Assembly: GCA_947471745.1 (NCBI GenBank) | Contig: CANJKZ010000783.1 | Span: 1,252,501 to 1,316,500 of the forward strand | Reading direction: 5' to 3' | DNA length: 64,000 bases | From: Closterium sp. Naga37s-1 | Taxonomy: Eukaryota; Streptophyta; Zygnematophyceae; Desmidiales; Closteriaceae | Shown here: positions 1 to 11,866 of the stretch, piece by piece | Numbering within the stretch: position 1 is the stretch's first letter | How the letters are laid out: every line of letters begins with the position of its first letter | Made by a program: the position numbers and the translations under genes | Notes under the pieces: generated by a model | The model's input: only the letters and a program-made list of their open reading frames with translations | What the model was told of the DNA's origin: nothing | The model's database searches: none

Positions 1-29
1 CCTGCTCGTTTAGAAGACAGGCCTACTTG

Positions 30-350
30 CCTCACCTGAACTGCACTTGCACGGCGGAGTCGAATTGCTCCGAAGCCACAATGTTCCTGAGCGCAGTAGC
101 AGCCGCCTCCACTCGGTCAAACTCGATGAACTGGCATACAGACAGACCCCTCATGGACTGCACACTGCGCAAGTCAATACGACAAGCCTTAGCTCACCTG
201 AACTGCACTTGGACTGCGGAGTCAAATCGCTCCGAAGCCACAATGTTCCTCAGCGCAGTAGCAGCCGCCTCGACTCGGTCAAACTCGATGAACCGGCACG
301 GGCCCCTCATGGATCTCGCACTCCGCACGCGCGTCACATACCCCCTGCCT
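30..350 (-). repeat. tandem copy of the donor side of RRM-gene exon 3
   Basis: The last ~100 bases of exon 3 plus its donor and start of intron (about 196-350) recur about 161 bp downstream (about 35-165) with scattered substitutions. The copy lacks the upstream part of the exon and an acceptor, so it is a partial, probably unused exon copy. Confidence 0.75.
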
Positions 351-3300
351 GCCGCAGCAGCCGTGAAAATCCCCTGTAACTCGGATTCAGACAGGCTGAA
401 CGCAGCCATGGCTGCTGCTGCACTGGCGGCGGAGTGGGTTGAGATTGCCTGCTCCGATATGCCCATCCAGAGAGTGCTAGTTGGTACCCGCTCCTTCCCT
501 CCTGTTCCGTACACCACTCCTGCTCCTGCTCCCGATCCTACTCCTGCTCCTCCCGCTCCTCCTGATCCAGCCCCAGCTCCTCCTATTCCTGCCGAGCCTG
601 CTGCCAAACCTGTGCCCGCACCTGCTGCTGCTCCTGCCACACCTGCTGCCCCTGCAGCCCCCCCATCGTGGTCCCTCTCTCTCACCCCACCCTCACCCAT
701 CCCCGCCAGCCCGCCTCCCGAACCTATCCCACCGGCACCCAGGCCCGGCACCGAGCCTGCGCCCAAGCCTCCGCCCAAGCCTGCGCCCATGCTTCGGAGG
801 AACCTGAGGCTGGCAGCGGACTGGGCGGCAAGGGTGTGGGCGGCGGCAGACTGGGCGGCGAGAGTGTGGGCAGCAGTGGGGGTGAAGGGGAGGCGGGAGG
901 GGAGGCCTGGGATGGGGAGGAAGGCGAGGGGCATGAGGCGAGCTGCGGGGGAGAGGGCGTGCAGGTGGGAGAGAGAGGCGTGTTGGGGGGAGGGTGCAGC
1001 TCGTGATGCTGCATGCTTGAACTCCACCTGGTGGACGATGGGGAGGAGGGGAGAGGGGAGGAGGAGAAACGGAGGAGGAGGTGAGGTGAGGGCAAGGAAA
1101 GGGACAAGAAAGAGAGAAGGGCAGCAGCAGTGGGGACAGGGAGATGCAGTGGGAGGATTTGAGGCGTCTCAAATTTCGAGATGTGATAAGAGTGAAGTTT
1201 TGAGACGCCTCAAAAGGGACAAGAAAGGGAGAAGGGCAGCAGCAATGGGGACAGGGAGATGCAGAGGGAGGAGGGAGCTGCTCTGCTCGTAATGCTGCAT
1301 GCTTGAACTCCACCTGATGGACGAGGCGCGAGGCGGGGAGAGATAATGGAGAAGGGGAGAGAGAGGAAGAGGGGGGAACAAGTCGCGAGAAAGTGAGGGT
1401 GGAAGAGGGTAAGAAGAAGAGGTGCATATCTGGATGCTGAAGCAGCGGTATCGTGCTCCATTGAGGGTGGATTCAACTCAGAAGTGCGTACAGAGTCCGC
1501 TCAAAATGCAACACACTGACTGAATGGCATGTGTCAAAGTGCACAGCACACACACCCCACAGAGGTGCCACACCTGGATGTTAGCACAGCCGTATCGAGC
1601 CCCGTTGAGCCGCGACCGAGCCAGAATAGCCGACTCTGCCGACCGGAAATCAATAAACGCCGACACGAGCGAAGCACCTCCTGACTGACCCTTCACTCCG
1701 TCTGCCGCCCCTCCTGCTCCCGTGCTCCCTCCCCCTTCACTCTCCCCACCACTGAAACTACTGCCAGCAGCAGCAGCAGCTGCTGCTGCTCCAGCTGGCC
1801 CTGCGCCAGATCCGCCCGCTCCCGCTCCTCCCTCTTGCTGACCTGGCGGCTTCACAAAACGCCAGCTGGCGATCTCGCCGTACTGCGCAAACGCCGACAG
1901 GATCTCGTGCTCGGGGACCGTCGGATCGATCTTCCCCACCCACAGGTGCCGGGCGGCAGACGGGCCGCCCACCACCAGCGCTGACGTCATCCCTGACGCG
2001 GCTGCTGCTGCCGCCGCTACAGCCTGCGCACCGGGGGTGTTGGCTGCTGCTGCCGCTACAGCCGCTGCTAGAGCCTGCTGGGTTGTTGTGTGGGTAGGGG
2101 TAAACCCTCCCCCCACCCCTGCTGCTCCTGGTGCTGCCAGTGCTGCTGGCGTGCCTGCTGTTGCTGCTGCCGCTGCTGCTCGTGCAGCTGTTGCTGCTGA
2201 TGGTGTGGTGCTGGCTGTTGCAGAGGGAATGGCAGATCCTGAGCCGCGGATAACAGGGGAAAGAGCTGCAGCCGCAGCAGCAGACGCCGCCGCTGCTGCC
2301 GCAGCAGCAGCGGAAGAATGAGCGTGAGGGCTGGAGAACCCTCCAAAGCCACCACCAGGGCCGGCAGCAGCCGCTGCTGCTGGTGATGGCGATGGTGATG
2401 GTGACCCTGCTGCTGCTGCCGCAGACAGAGGAGGAGCCTTGGTTACAGAGTAACCCCTCTCTCTACTTCCCCCTCTTCTGAATCCTCCTGCCAATCCACT
2501 ATCTCCACCACCATCAGCAGAAGCAGAACCAGCAGGAGTGGCACCACGGACATAACCACTCTCCCCTGCACCATCTCCCTCTCCTCCCCCTGCTGCCCCT
2601 CCTGCTGCTCCTCCTGCTGCTCCTCCTGCTGCTCCTCCTGCCGCTGCTGCTGGCACCGGCACCACCCCTCGTTTTAAGAACATCAGCGCCATGTTAGCAT
2701 CCTCCTGCCTCCTGAATTCCAGGAGCAGTGCGCTGGCGCTGACTAGGACCGACACGTGGGCGGGCGGCGGGACTCCGGCAGATGCCAGCCGCTGCAGCAG
2801 GCTCTCCTTGGCGCTCGCACTGTTCACGCCGCCCACCCACACATGCAACCGAGAAGCGGGCGGTGGCACTTCAGAACCCCCACTAGCAGCCGCAGCAGCA
2901 GTAGGCGGCAGAGGAAGAGGAGGCGTACCCGCTCGACCCATCTCCACCCCTCTGTCTCCCCCCATCCCCCCACCCACCCCTCCAAACCCCTGCAAATGCG
3001 CCCCCAGAAACCCTAACCCTAAGCCCCTGCCAGCTGCAGCAGCAGCGGCAGCAGCAGCCGCAGCTGCACCTATAGGTAACCCCAAAGCCCTCCGGTTACT
3101 GGTAACCAGACCGAGAGGCGAGCCAGTGAGACTGGGAGAAAACCCAGTTTGCCTCATGCCTCCCTCTCTATACCCTAGCTCCCGCAGGCTATCTCGATCC
3201 CGATCCCTCCCATCCATCCCTACCTCTCCTCCTCCTCTCTCTCGTGCCAACATCAAACCTCCCCCACCAGGTAACCCCCCCCCAGGTATACCCCCACCAG

Positions 3301-5606
3301 GTAAACCTCCCCCAGGTAACCCTCCCCCCGGGCCATCCCCAAAGCGCACGTGCAGCCTTCTCCCCCACAGCACCACCCCATTCAGCCCCTCCCTTGCCCT
3401 CACCGCCTCACGTACAGTCACCATCGTTACCACCACATGCACTGGCGTGCCATGCTCCCTTCCCCCGCCCCCTCCTCCCCTTCCTCTCCCTCCTCCCCCT
3501 CCCCCTCCCCCTCCCCCTCCCCCTCCCCCTCCCCCTCCTCCCAGCCCATCCCGCTCCTCCCCTCCACCAACACCCCCTCCGAAACCACTCCCAGGTGCAC
3601 CTACCCCAGTCCCACCTACCCCGCCGCCCGCCACCACCACCACCTCATCCACGGGCCCGAATTTCTCAAAGAGGGAGCGCAGAACCGTCCTGTGGCCTTC
3701 CCCAGATACGCCCTCCACCGGGACAGGCGCCCCTGCCTCGGAACAGAAGGTGAGCTCCAGGAACCGCGTCACAGTAAACACCTCCCCGTCCCACGACCAC
3801 CCAGATACACCTGAGCCAGCACCTGACGCAACACCTGAACCAACAGCAGCAGCGGCAGCAGCTCCTGCTCCTCCTGCCGCCCCACCCCTCTCTAATTCCC
3901 TCTGCTGCGCCTCCTTCCCCACTCCTCCCCGCTCGTCCCTCTCTCCCTCGCCCCTGTCCCCACCACCAGCCTTAACACCACCACTACCAGCAGAACCAGC
4001 ACCAGCGGAACCCACTGCCGTAGCAGCCGCCGTCGACGCTGCCGCCGCCGCCGCTGCAGCAGCAGCAGCAGCGGCAGCAGCAGAGGCAGCACTTGCGTCT
4101 CTGAGGGCACCTAGCAGAGTCTGGAGCGGGTTCCAGGCATCCCCAAGGGAGTCTATCGCTGCCGAGCCACTCCGCCGAACCTGCTGCAGCACCGCAGCTA
4201 GCCACCGAAGCGACTCCGGACGTCCATCCAAGGCGTGGAATGCCATGCTTGACTGCTCCTCCTGCGCTCTCTTCCTCTTGCTCCTGGCACTCTCCTCCTT
4301 GCCCGTCTCTCCTTGTAGCCCGAACTCCTCTCTCCCCTCCTTTTCTTCCCTGCCCTCCCTGTCCTCCCTGCCCTCCCTGTCCTCCCTCCCTTCACTGCCC
4401 CCCCTAGCCTCCTTCAAGTCTTCCTTCTCTTCCTTAAAAACCATCTTTGATGCACTCCCCTCTGCCTCTTCCTCCACTTTCTCCTCCTCCTCTGCTTTTC
4501 CTATCTTCTCCTTCCTCAGACCACTCACCTCATCGCCTTCGTCACCATCACCATCACGAGCCTCCTTCTCACTTTCACCCGCTGCTAATGCTGCTGCTGC
4601 TGCTGCTGTTGCTGCTGCTGCCCCTCTCTCTCCTCCCTCCTCTCCTCCCTTACCCTCATCGTCTTTCTCGTCCCCTTCCTTCATCTCCATCCCTTCATCC
4701 CCCCCTTCTTCCTTTCCCTTCTCCTCCTTCTCTTTCTCCTTCTCTTTCTCACTAACCTTTGCCCTCTTACCCTTCCTCCTGCCTTCTTTACTCTCCCACT
4801 CCCCCTCCCCTCCCACCACCTCCCGAGCAGCAGTCACCTGCAGAAGAAACGAGATCGCCTGCTTACCCCTCTGCCTCTCACCACCACCCCTCCCCACCCC
4901 TCCACACCCCCCCGTCCTTGCCTGCTCTATCGCCGCTCCCAGCATCGCCTCTGGCTGTAACTGCATCGCCCGAACCACCGCCGCTGCCACGATCTGCTTA
5001 ACCGAGGCTAGCTCCGGACCTGCGGTCAGCTCCAGGCTTCCGTCCTCCGAGCCTGAGTCTGGTGGTAACCCTACTGCGGTGCTGCTACCTCCAGTTCTGT
5101 TCCTTTCTGCATCGTACAACGAGCCACCGTCAGGAGAAATTCCCCGTTTGCCCTCAGCCAACGCTGCTGCTGATACCGCTCCATCTCCTGTTAAAGGCCT
5201 TCCACTCAAATCGGTAACAGAGGAAGGAGCGTTGAAATCGCCACCGGCAGCAGCAGCACCAGCATCACCACCACCAGCAACATCACCAGCAATGGCAGCA
5301 GCAGCCGCAGCTGCTGCTGAGTCAGGAGCATGAAAGGGAGGCAGGGGCAGAGTGCAATCCGGATGCAGGTGCGACAGGAGAAACCGGGCCACATCCCGAG
5401 ACACAGCAGAGGAGAGGTACGCCGGAGCAGACGTGCGCGAGGAGGGGGCTGTAGCAGACGCTGCAGCCGCCGCTACAGCCAGGATGGACGCCAGGCCGAG
5501 GAACGCCGACCGCACCGTCGCCATGATTACCTTGGTGTCGTCGGGCTGCGGGCCGAGATTGCGGCGACATGCTGCTTTGTTGGTACCACCAGGTACAGGG
5601 CGCTCA

Positions 5607-5640
<34 letters not shown>

Positions 5641-7059
5641 ATTCTGTTGATGCCTCTGCAGAGGCGGCAGTCGTGGAATCGCCAGGGCCTTGTTCCATAC
5701 CCGACCCTTCTTCTTCCTTTGCTGCTCCTCCTCCTGCTTCCCCTCCACCTGCTTTCTCACGCGCCCCTGACTCCCCCTGCTGCCCCTGCACCCCCCTTTC
5801 CCCCTGCTCGGACTTTCCCTCCGCCCCTTCCCCCTGTGCGCCTCTCCCGTCCCCTGCTTCCCCCTGCGCGCCTCTACCCCCCTCCGCTTCCCCCTCCCCC
5901 GCTTCCCCCTGGCGCTGCAGCAGCTCCGCCACGCACCAATCCGCGAGCTGCATGAGCGTCTGTGCCGCGTCCGGCAATCCCGAGGGGCAGAAGCGCGCAT
6001 AGCGGGGGATGAGGCCCGCTGCTACCCTCCGCACGCTGATGCAGCCTGGGGGGAAGGGGGGAGGGGGAGGTGGGGGAGGAAAGAGTGGGGAGAGAGAGCT
6101 GCATGAGCGTCTGCGCCGCGTCCGGCAATCCCGAGGGGCAGAAGCGCGCATAGCGGGGGATGAGGCCCGCTGCTACCCTCCGCACGCTGATGCAGCCTGG
6201 GGGGAAATAAGGGACGGGGAAGAGGGGTAAGGGAAAAAGGAGGGGGGGTATCAGGGGAAGAGCGTCCAGCAGTCCCGAGGGGCAAAGCGTGCATAGCCTT
6301 GGATGAGATCCGCTGCTACCCTCCGCACGCTGATGCAGCCTGGGGGGAAGGGACGGAGGGGGGAGCGAGCGGGTTATAATGAAGGAGCGAGTTGATACTC
6401 CCTCGCGTATCCTAGCTGAACTAACGAAGTAAGTACCTTATCTTATCCCGATCCGGCTACTTCGTTGGTCCGGCTAGGTTACGCGTGGAATTATTTTAGC
6501 ATCGTAAAAAACACCGCATCCCTCCCAAAGCCTCTTCCCTTATGCCGTACCCCATGTCTTGAGACGTCTTAAAATTTTTAAGTTTTGAGACGTCTCAAAG
6601 CTCCCAAGGCCTCTTTCCCTATACCGTACCCCATGCCGTACCCTACGCGGTACCTAGATATATTAAAATTCCATTGTCTTAGCTATCCCGTTCCTAGGCC
6701 GTTCCGTATGCCATACGCTATCCCTAACCCTATCCCGCACCCTATCCCGCACCCTGTCGCGTACCTTAATAACGAACCTTTACCGCATTCAACCCCGCAC
6801 CTTGAGCCGCGTCAAGCATCGCAAAGAACGCTGCCTGGATGTCTTTATCCGCTCCCGGCGGTTCCCCGCCGTCGCCTCTCCGCCGCTGCAGCGCCGCGCG
6901 CAGCCGCCCGTACGCGCGGAACACAGCCGCCAGCTGCGCGCGATTCCCCGCCTTGGCTGCACGATCCGCGGGGCTAAAGCTGCCGCAGCCCCCCCCGAAT
7001 CCGCCATCGGAGCCGGATTTGATCGCAGCGCGACTAGCGATTGCTTTCGCCGATGCCAT
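198..7059 (-). CDS. multi-RRM nucleic-acid-binding protein, At1g27750-like (3' end off the window)
   Basis: Three exons fit: 6801-7059, 1574-6045 and 198-1027, with donor and acceptor phases 1/1, 0/0 and then 2. The N-terminus (AVFRAYGRLRAAL, then GCISVRRVAAGLIPRYARF) resembles the N-terminal region of an Arabidopsis RRM protein I recall as At1g27750. Exon 2 encodes about 1490 residues with three RRM-like folds: one near 3340-3790, one near 2670-2860 (LHVWVGGV) and a clear one at 1574-1960 (HLWVGKI as RNP2, SAFIDFRSAESA near RNP1). Exon 3 ends with a fourth (LWMGI, PCRFIEF). Long Ala, Gly, Glu/Lys and Pro runs separate them. FPA/Spen-family proteins share tandem RRMs followed by a SPOC domain; a SPOC domain, if present, would lie left of base 1. 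A role in RNA processing or transcript 3'-end choice is inferred from family only. Partial exon copies sit in both introns and downstream of exon 3. Confidence 0.8.
1155..1470. repeat. intron 2 duplications with two palindromes
   Basis: A copy of the exon 3 acceptor side lies at about 1275-1316 and a copy of the exon 2 donor side at about 1430-1466. Between them, palindromic elements at 1158-1173 (TTTGAGGCGTCTCAAA) and 1198-1215 (TTTTGAGACGCCTCAAAA) separate two direct copies of a GA-rich segment (about 1090-1150 and 1216-1275). Confidence 0.7.
6050..6350 (-). repeat. two upstream copies of the acceptor side of RRM-gene exon 2
   Basis: The first ~100 bases of exon 2 with the preceding acceptor recur twice upstream, ending near 6196 and 6340, each truncated at a different point. 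Only the copy at 6045 opens into the long exon. Confidence 0.8.
6520..6665. repeat. palindrome pair between direct repeats in intron 1
   Basis: A CCTCCCAAAGCCTCTTCCC-like segment ending in CCGTACCCCATG occurs on both sides of two GAGACGTCT palindromes (about 6558-6574 and 6583-6599), the second being TTTTGAGACGTCTCAAA. Confidence 0.7.
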
Positions 7060-7651
7060 ATCACTGACGTGTGTAACCGGCTCTTACTGAGAGTGCGGCG
7101 AGCACACAATGTGACACTAACGGGGATGGAGAGCGTAAAACTGTACTAATGTGAAGGCTAACGAGGCTAATATAGCGTTATCATCCTCGTTACAGTATAA
7201 TTCCTGTTAAAAAAACAAATCCACGCCATACGACCGCTCAGACACAGACATGAGACAGAGACACGCGAAGGAGTCCGAACAGCGGGACACGCGTCCAGTC
7301 AATCAACGGTATTGTTGCTGACAGATTTGTGAAGAGCCTAGATAACTCCAGCAGCTGCTGTGAAAGGCAAACCAAGGTGAAGTGGAGGGAACGCCAAAGC
7401 TTTTTAGAAGCAACTTCGATACGTGGAATCAGAACCATGCACAGAAGGCATGGTGTTGACCAGTCTTTGAAGATACAGTAATCAAAAAGATATATACATA
7501 TTTTTTCCAAGTGCTTAGTACACCCAAAGGTATTAGTACGGGTTACAATAGCTACACATTGTTATATATATGGATAAATTTCCCAAACCACTCTACCAGA
7601 TAACGCTTTCATTTTCCACTCATCTCTCCACCACCCTACAACCTTGCCTAC
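7060..7651. other. intergenic, upstream of the RRM gene and downstream of the ELM2/SANT gene
   Basis: Contains the presumed promoter of the RRM gene and 3' UTR of the next minus-strand gene. No coding region, RNA gene or clear TATA box was recognised. Confidence 0.5.
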
Positions 7652-10600
7652 TCAACTTCCCATGCTAGCCAAAGCCAAATCTGGCGATTCAAGACCTACA
7701 GGGCTGCGAGCACTGCTGGGAGTAGCACCTGCACCTACACCTGCACCTAGGGATGCAGCAGCAGGTACAATCCCGAGGTTTTCCGCTCCCCTACTCGCAT
7801 CACACGCATAGAGATTCGCCACGCTGTCAGCAGCCACGTCAGCAGCGCCTGCTGTTTGCGCTTCTCGTCCTGCCTCTGCATCTGTACCCAAGTCCACATC
7901 CATCCACTCATCCACCTGCCTGCTGCTCTCACTCCCTAACCTCTCAATCCCTCGCCTCTCCCCCACACCAGCATCCACCTCATTCCCCACTGCGCCTCCT
8001 TCCCTGGGAAACTCCTGCCCTAGGCTGTAACCCGAAGCTGTAACACTCGGAGCTGTAACATTTGAAGCGGCAACATCAGAAGCAGAAACATGAGCATTTG
8101 TATCGACTGCCAGTATATCAACAGCTGGCGACAACACATGAGGTGTAGGAGCTGTATGGTGAGCAGGTGAGCTATACGGCGCTGCTGCTAGGGTGTACGG
8201 GGCTGGAGACATGGTGTAGGAAGGCGACGGGAGAGTGAGGGACGGAGAGGGGAAGGACGAGGGCAAGGAGGGCGACGGGAAGGAGGACAGGTGTGGGAAC
8301 GGGCTCAGCGGAGGCCCGTACAGCTCCGAACCTGCCCCGAACAGGCCCGGAGCGACCGAACCAAACGAGGCACTACCGAACCCACTGCTGCCGCCGCACC
8401 CACTGAAACTGTTGCAAAGGCTGCTCCCACCACTCACTCCTCCTCCTCCTGCTGGTGAGGTGGGTTTGTGTGCGGGACTGGGACTGTGGGTGAGAATCCA
8501 GGAATCAGCAGCTGCAGAAGCACCTGAGTGCATGAGACCACCTGGGGAGCTCGGAGCATACACGTGCTGCTTCTGGGAAGGTGCGGCTGCGTATGTGAGT
8601 GCGGACGGGTCTGAGAGTGCAGCAGTGGTTGGAAGAGCAGGAGAGTTGGCTGGGGAGCAGCCTGAAAGATTAGCAGCGTTGTCAAACGTGTTAAATCCTG
8701 CAGCATCAGCATCTTCGCTTGTTGTTCCTCCTGCTGATGCTGCTGCTGCTGCTGCTGCTGCTGGAAGATCCATTTCCTCTCTTGCACGCTTCCTGGAACC
8801 TTCATTTAACGAGTGGAACTGCGCTGCTGCTGACGTGTCGACGAGTGATGCTGACGTATTCCCATGCACACGCTTCACCTTCACCCTGTGTGGGCGATCA
8901 GCTGGTGCTTTGAACAGACCCGAGGACCGATTCCCATCTCCACTTGAACCAGGAATCGTCTTCAAGTCACGGTTCATCTGCTGTGCGTCCACCTCTTCTG
9001 CTCTCGACCTACCCTGCAGCTGCATATCCGCCTGCTCCCCTCCTGCTGCTCGCTCCTCTCCCACAGGCGTCTCGCCGCTCACCACCGTTGTTTCCCCGTC
9101 TCCTGCCCGGTTTGCTGCCCCGTCCTCCCACTCTGCCCCCCCTGCCCCAGCACCAGCAGCAACGGGGCGAGCAAGTACCGATCCATTCATGGTGATGAGC
9201 ACATGCCGCCTCTTCCTCCCTTGCATGTTCCTCCCTTGCATCGCTTCATACTGCTGCATCGCCTGCTCGTCTCCCTCTCCCTCCTCATCTCCCCCCACCT
9301 CTTCCTTGTCCTCGTCATCATCTCCCCCCTCCTCTTCCTCCCCACTCACACACTCCTCTTCCTCCTCATCATCATCTCCCTCCTCCTCCTCATCCCCCAC
9401 TCCCCCCCCTTCTCTAATTTCCAATGACCCCTGCATTTCATATCCCCCACCCTCATAATCACACAAACCGTCCTCCTCCCCTCTCTCATCATCCCCCCCC
9501 TCCTCTTCTTCCTCCTCATCCTCCTCTTCTTCCTCCTCCTCATCCTCCACTTCCTCCTCTTCCTCCTCTTCCTCCTCTTCCACCACCACTTCCACCGCAG
9601 CACCACTCCCAACCGCACCCAAACCCTGGACTCTCACTCCATACTCCACAAAACCCCCTCTCATCTCCTCCTCTCCATCCCCCTCCTCTTCTTCTTCCTC
9701 TTCATCCTCCTCCTCCTCCTCCTCCTCATCCTCCTCCTCATCCCCCTCACCTTCCCCCACCTCCCCTCCTCCTCCCTCCTGGACCTGCAGACCCAGAATC
9801 AAACCCTTTCCATGCACTCTCCCAACCTCCCCCTCCCCCTCCTCTTCCTCCTCCTCCTCCTCTTCCTCTTCCACCACCAATTCCGTCTCATCATCATCTG
9901 AATCGGCCTCCATGCCCGGAATCCTATTCTGCAGGGCTCGTCTCCTCAGCACAAACACATTGAAATAGAAGCTAACAAGCTCCTTCACACTCCGCACGCG
10001 CCTCCTCCGCCGCCCATCCGCGCACATCCCCATCCCCGCTAGAATCCCCCCCTGATCCCCCGCGCCCTCCCCCCCAGCCTCCCCCTCCGCCCCTCCAGCA
10101 GACGCAAACGCGCGTTTTAGGGGTCCCCAGAAGTCTAGACCCTTGCTCTGCGGGTAAAGTTCGACAATAGTCAGGAAAAGCTCTATGTCTTCGGGGCTCC
10201 ACCCCTCCGCCACCTTCTCCCCCATCTCCGCCAGCCCCAGCGCGTGATACGCGGCGGGCCCCAGCTCCGCCTCCAGATCCTCGTCCGCCTCGTGGCAGTG
10301 CGCGCGCACGCAGTCCGCGGACCCCGCCTTGTCCGCCCCGCACGCCGCGCACGCGCCGGGCGGAACGCGCAGGAGGTCGCGAGGGGGGAGGTGGTGGATT
10401 GTGCGGGACGGCTGGCGCTGGGATGGGAAGGGGGGGTCTTGGGGGGAGCCAGGGTGGTGGTGGTGGTGGTGGTGTTGGCGGCGGTGGTGGTGGTGGTGGT
10501 CCGGTAATGCATTCGGCTGCTCCTGCTGCTGTTGCCACGTGGCGGGTAGTGATTCGTCGAGAGGCGGGGGCTGTGCGGCTGCAGCAACAGGTTGAGCGAC

Positions 10601-11866
10601 AGCCTCCTGGGTTGCCATGGATGATGCGACGGTTCCGGCGATTCCGCTGCAGCTCTGTGCGACAGTCCCTGCGACTTCTTGGGTGCCGTGCGACGAGGCT
10701 CCAGCTGCTGGCGACGTCGAGTCACGAGACGTGAGATTGCTAGCTGCGACACTGTCTGTTGCGACGTTAGAAGCCGCATCGCAATCGCCTAAAGCGGAAA
10801 CGGAGCCGCCATCGATATTACCCTGAGAATCATTCACGCTAACATCAGCAACAGTGGCTGATAATACCAACGGAGCAGCAACGATATCACCTCTCTCTCC
10901 TCCCTCCAACACTAACTCGCCATCGATGATACCAGCATCTTCGTTAGTGTCACCGCCTTTATTGTCACCATCATGATCCGCCGCGCCAAGCATACCCTGA
11001 GGCACGTGCCAGTTGACCTTGCCTCCCGCCGAAGCAGCCAATGTCCCTCCGAGCCTCAGGTACGGGTTCCCCTTGCCTGCTCCTCTACCGACCCGCCTGG
11101 ACCGGGCTAGGTCCGGCCAGACCTGCGTGCCGAGCCACTTCGCTTCCCATGCCAGCTCAGCATCACACGTTCCTTCTTCGCAGCAAACCCCGACCTCACC
11201 GACAGCCCCATCTTCCGGAGCGATCTTCCAGAAGCTTTCTTCAGCTGGCATCAGACGGTGGGGAGAAGAAAGCGGTTCCGGAATATCCGCCTGATAATCC
11301 GCGCCGATTGGCGGAGTCTTCCGCGTGGCGGGAACCGCGAACTGCGCATGGCGCAAGGGGGACGGCCACGGAGAAGGGGAGTTCCACGGAGAAGGGGAAA
11401 GCCAGCGAGACGGGGAGCGCCACGGGGAAGCGGAAGCGGCCCATGGCGACGGAGACGACAGCCTGGCCGGTGAAAACGTCGACGGAAAAGGTGAAGGAAA
11501 AGTCGACGGAGACGAGGATACCGGCGGCCATCTGCTTTGGCTCGCGGCAGCGGCGCCGTCTGGCACGGCGAAATAAGTTGCAGCTGCAGGAACGTCTTGA
11601 GAGGCGGAGTTTACCCTCGCGAAACGGCGTTCCGCAACATCTGATTCAGCAGCTCGCGAAGATGTTGCTCCTACGTTCGTATTTTCTCGAGATGGTACAG
11701 AGCCGGGAACTGCGGTGTTCGTTGGCACTGTATCATTTATGTCAGCGACGCGCGTTAAGACTGTCGCCCCGCCGGCTCCACTCGGCAAGCTTCTTTCTTC
11801 CTTAGGTACGCCTTGATACTTGGTTCCACTTCCAGCATCACGATCGGAAGCTTGTGAAGCATCCAT
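7652..11866 (-). CDS. ELM2/SANT-like nuclear protein, single exon
   Basis: An uninterrupted 1404-residue frame. Near residue 229 is CDAELAWEAKWLGTQVWP, then a Cys-rich stretch near 505 (CAACGADKAGSADCVRAH), a SANT-like helix set about 540-585 (MGEKVAEGWSPEDIELFLTI), and VKELVSFYFNVFVLRRRALQ followed by a DSDDDE acidic patch near 625-655. This order matches the plant ELM2/ARID-type SANT proteins, whose relatives bind chromatin in histone-deacetylase complexes; the chromatin role is inferred. Residues about 660-900 are almost continuous Glu/Asp with short basic breaks. The N-terminal third carries Ser-Pro-Trp repeats (SPSPW) and a His-rich run near 470. No partial exon copies or palindromes were seen, unlike neighbouring genes. 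The first Met at 11866 is the only in-frame candidate near the conserved part. Confidence 0.8.
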   Translation of the reverse strand: MDASQASDRDAGSGTKYQGVPKEERSLPSGAGGATVLTRVADINDTVPTNTAVPGSVPSRENTNVGATSSRAAESDVAERRFARVNSASQDVPAAATYFAVPDGAAAASQSRWPPVSSSPSTFPSPFPSTFSPARLSSPSPWAASASPWRSPSRWLSPSPWNSPSPWPSPLRHAQFAVPATRKTPPIGADYQADIPEPLSSPHRLMPAEESFWKIAPEDGAVGEVGVCCEEGTCDAELAWEAKWLGTQVWPDLARSRRVGRGAGKGNPYLRLGGTLAASAGGKVNWHVPQGMLGAADHDGDNKGGDTNEDAGIIDGELVLEGGERGDIVAAPLVLSATVADVSVNDSQGNIDGGSVSALGDCDAASNVATDSVAASNLTSRDSTSPAAGASSHGTQEVAGTVAQSCSGIAGTVASSMATQEAVAQPVAAAAQPPPLDESLPATWQQQQEQPNALPDHHHHHRRQHHHHHHHPGSPQDPPFPSQRQPSRTIHHLPPRDLLRVPPGACAACGADKAGSADCVRAHCHEADEDLEAELGPAAYHALGLAEMGEKVAEGWSPEDIELFLTIVELYPQSKGLDFWGPLKRAFASAGGAEGEAGGEGAGDQGGILAGMGMCADGRRRRRVRSVKELVSFYFNVFVLRRRALQNRIPGMEADSDDDETELVVEEEEEEEEEEEGEGEVGRVHGKGLILGLQVQEGGGGEVGEGEGDEEEDEEEEEEEDEEEEEEEGDGEEEMRGGFVEYGVRVQGLGAVGSGAAVEVVVEEEEEEEEEEVEDEEEEEEEDEEEEEEGGDDERGEEDGLCDYEGGGYEMQGSLEIREGGGVGDEEEEGDDDEEEEECVSGEEEEGGDDDEDKEEVGGDEEGEGDEQAMQQYEAMQGRNMQGRKRRHVLITMNGSVLARPVAAGAGAGGAEWEDGAANRAGDGETTVVSGETPVGEERAAGGEQADMQLQGRSRAEEVDAQQMNRDLKTIPGSSGDGNRSSGLFKAPADRPHRVKVKRVHGNTSASLVDTSAAAQFHSLNEGSRKRAREEMDLPAAAAAAAASAGGTTSEDADAAGFNTFDNAANLSGCSPANSPALPTTAALSDPSALTYAAAPSQKQHVYAPSSPGGLMHSGASAAADSWILTHSPSPAHKPTSPAGGGGVSGGSSLCNSFSGCGGSSGFGSASFGSVAPGLFGAGSELYGPPLSPFPHLSSFPSPSLPSSFPSPSLTLPSPSYTMSPAPYTLAAAPYSSPAHHTAPTPHVLSPAVDILAVDTNAHVSASDVAASNVTAPSVTASGYSLGQEFPREGGAVGNEVDAGVGERRGIERLGSESSRQVDEWMDVDLGTDAEAGREAQTAGAADVAADSVANLYACDASRGAENLGIVPAAASLGAGVGAGATPSSARSPVGLESPDLALASMGS

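Noticed and set aside
3005-3025. Telomere-like CCCTAACCCTAA
   Set aside because: Under two units, inside the coding exon of the RRM gene; chance match.
2691-5333. 880-residue plus-strand Pro/Ala/Ser-rich frame
   Set aside because: It is antisense to the conserved RRM exon; its composition mirrors Ala/Gly codons on the other strand and it has no family features.
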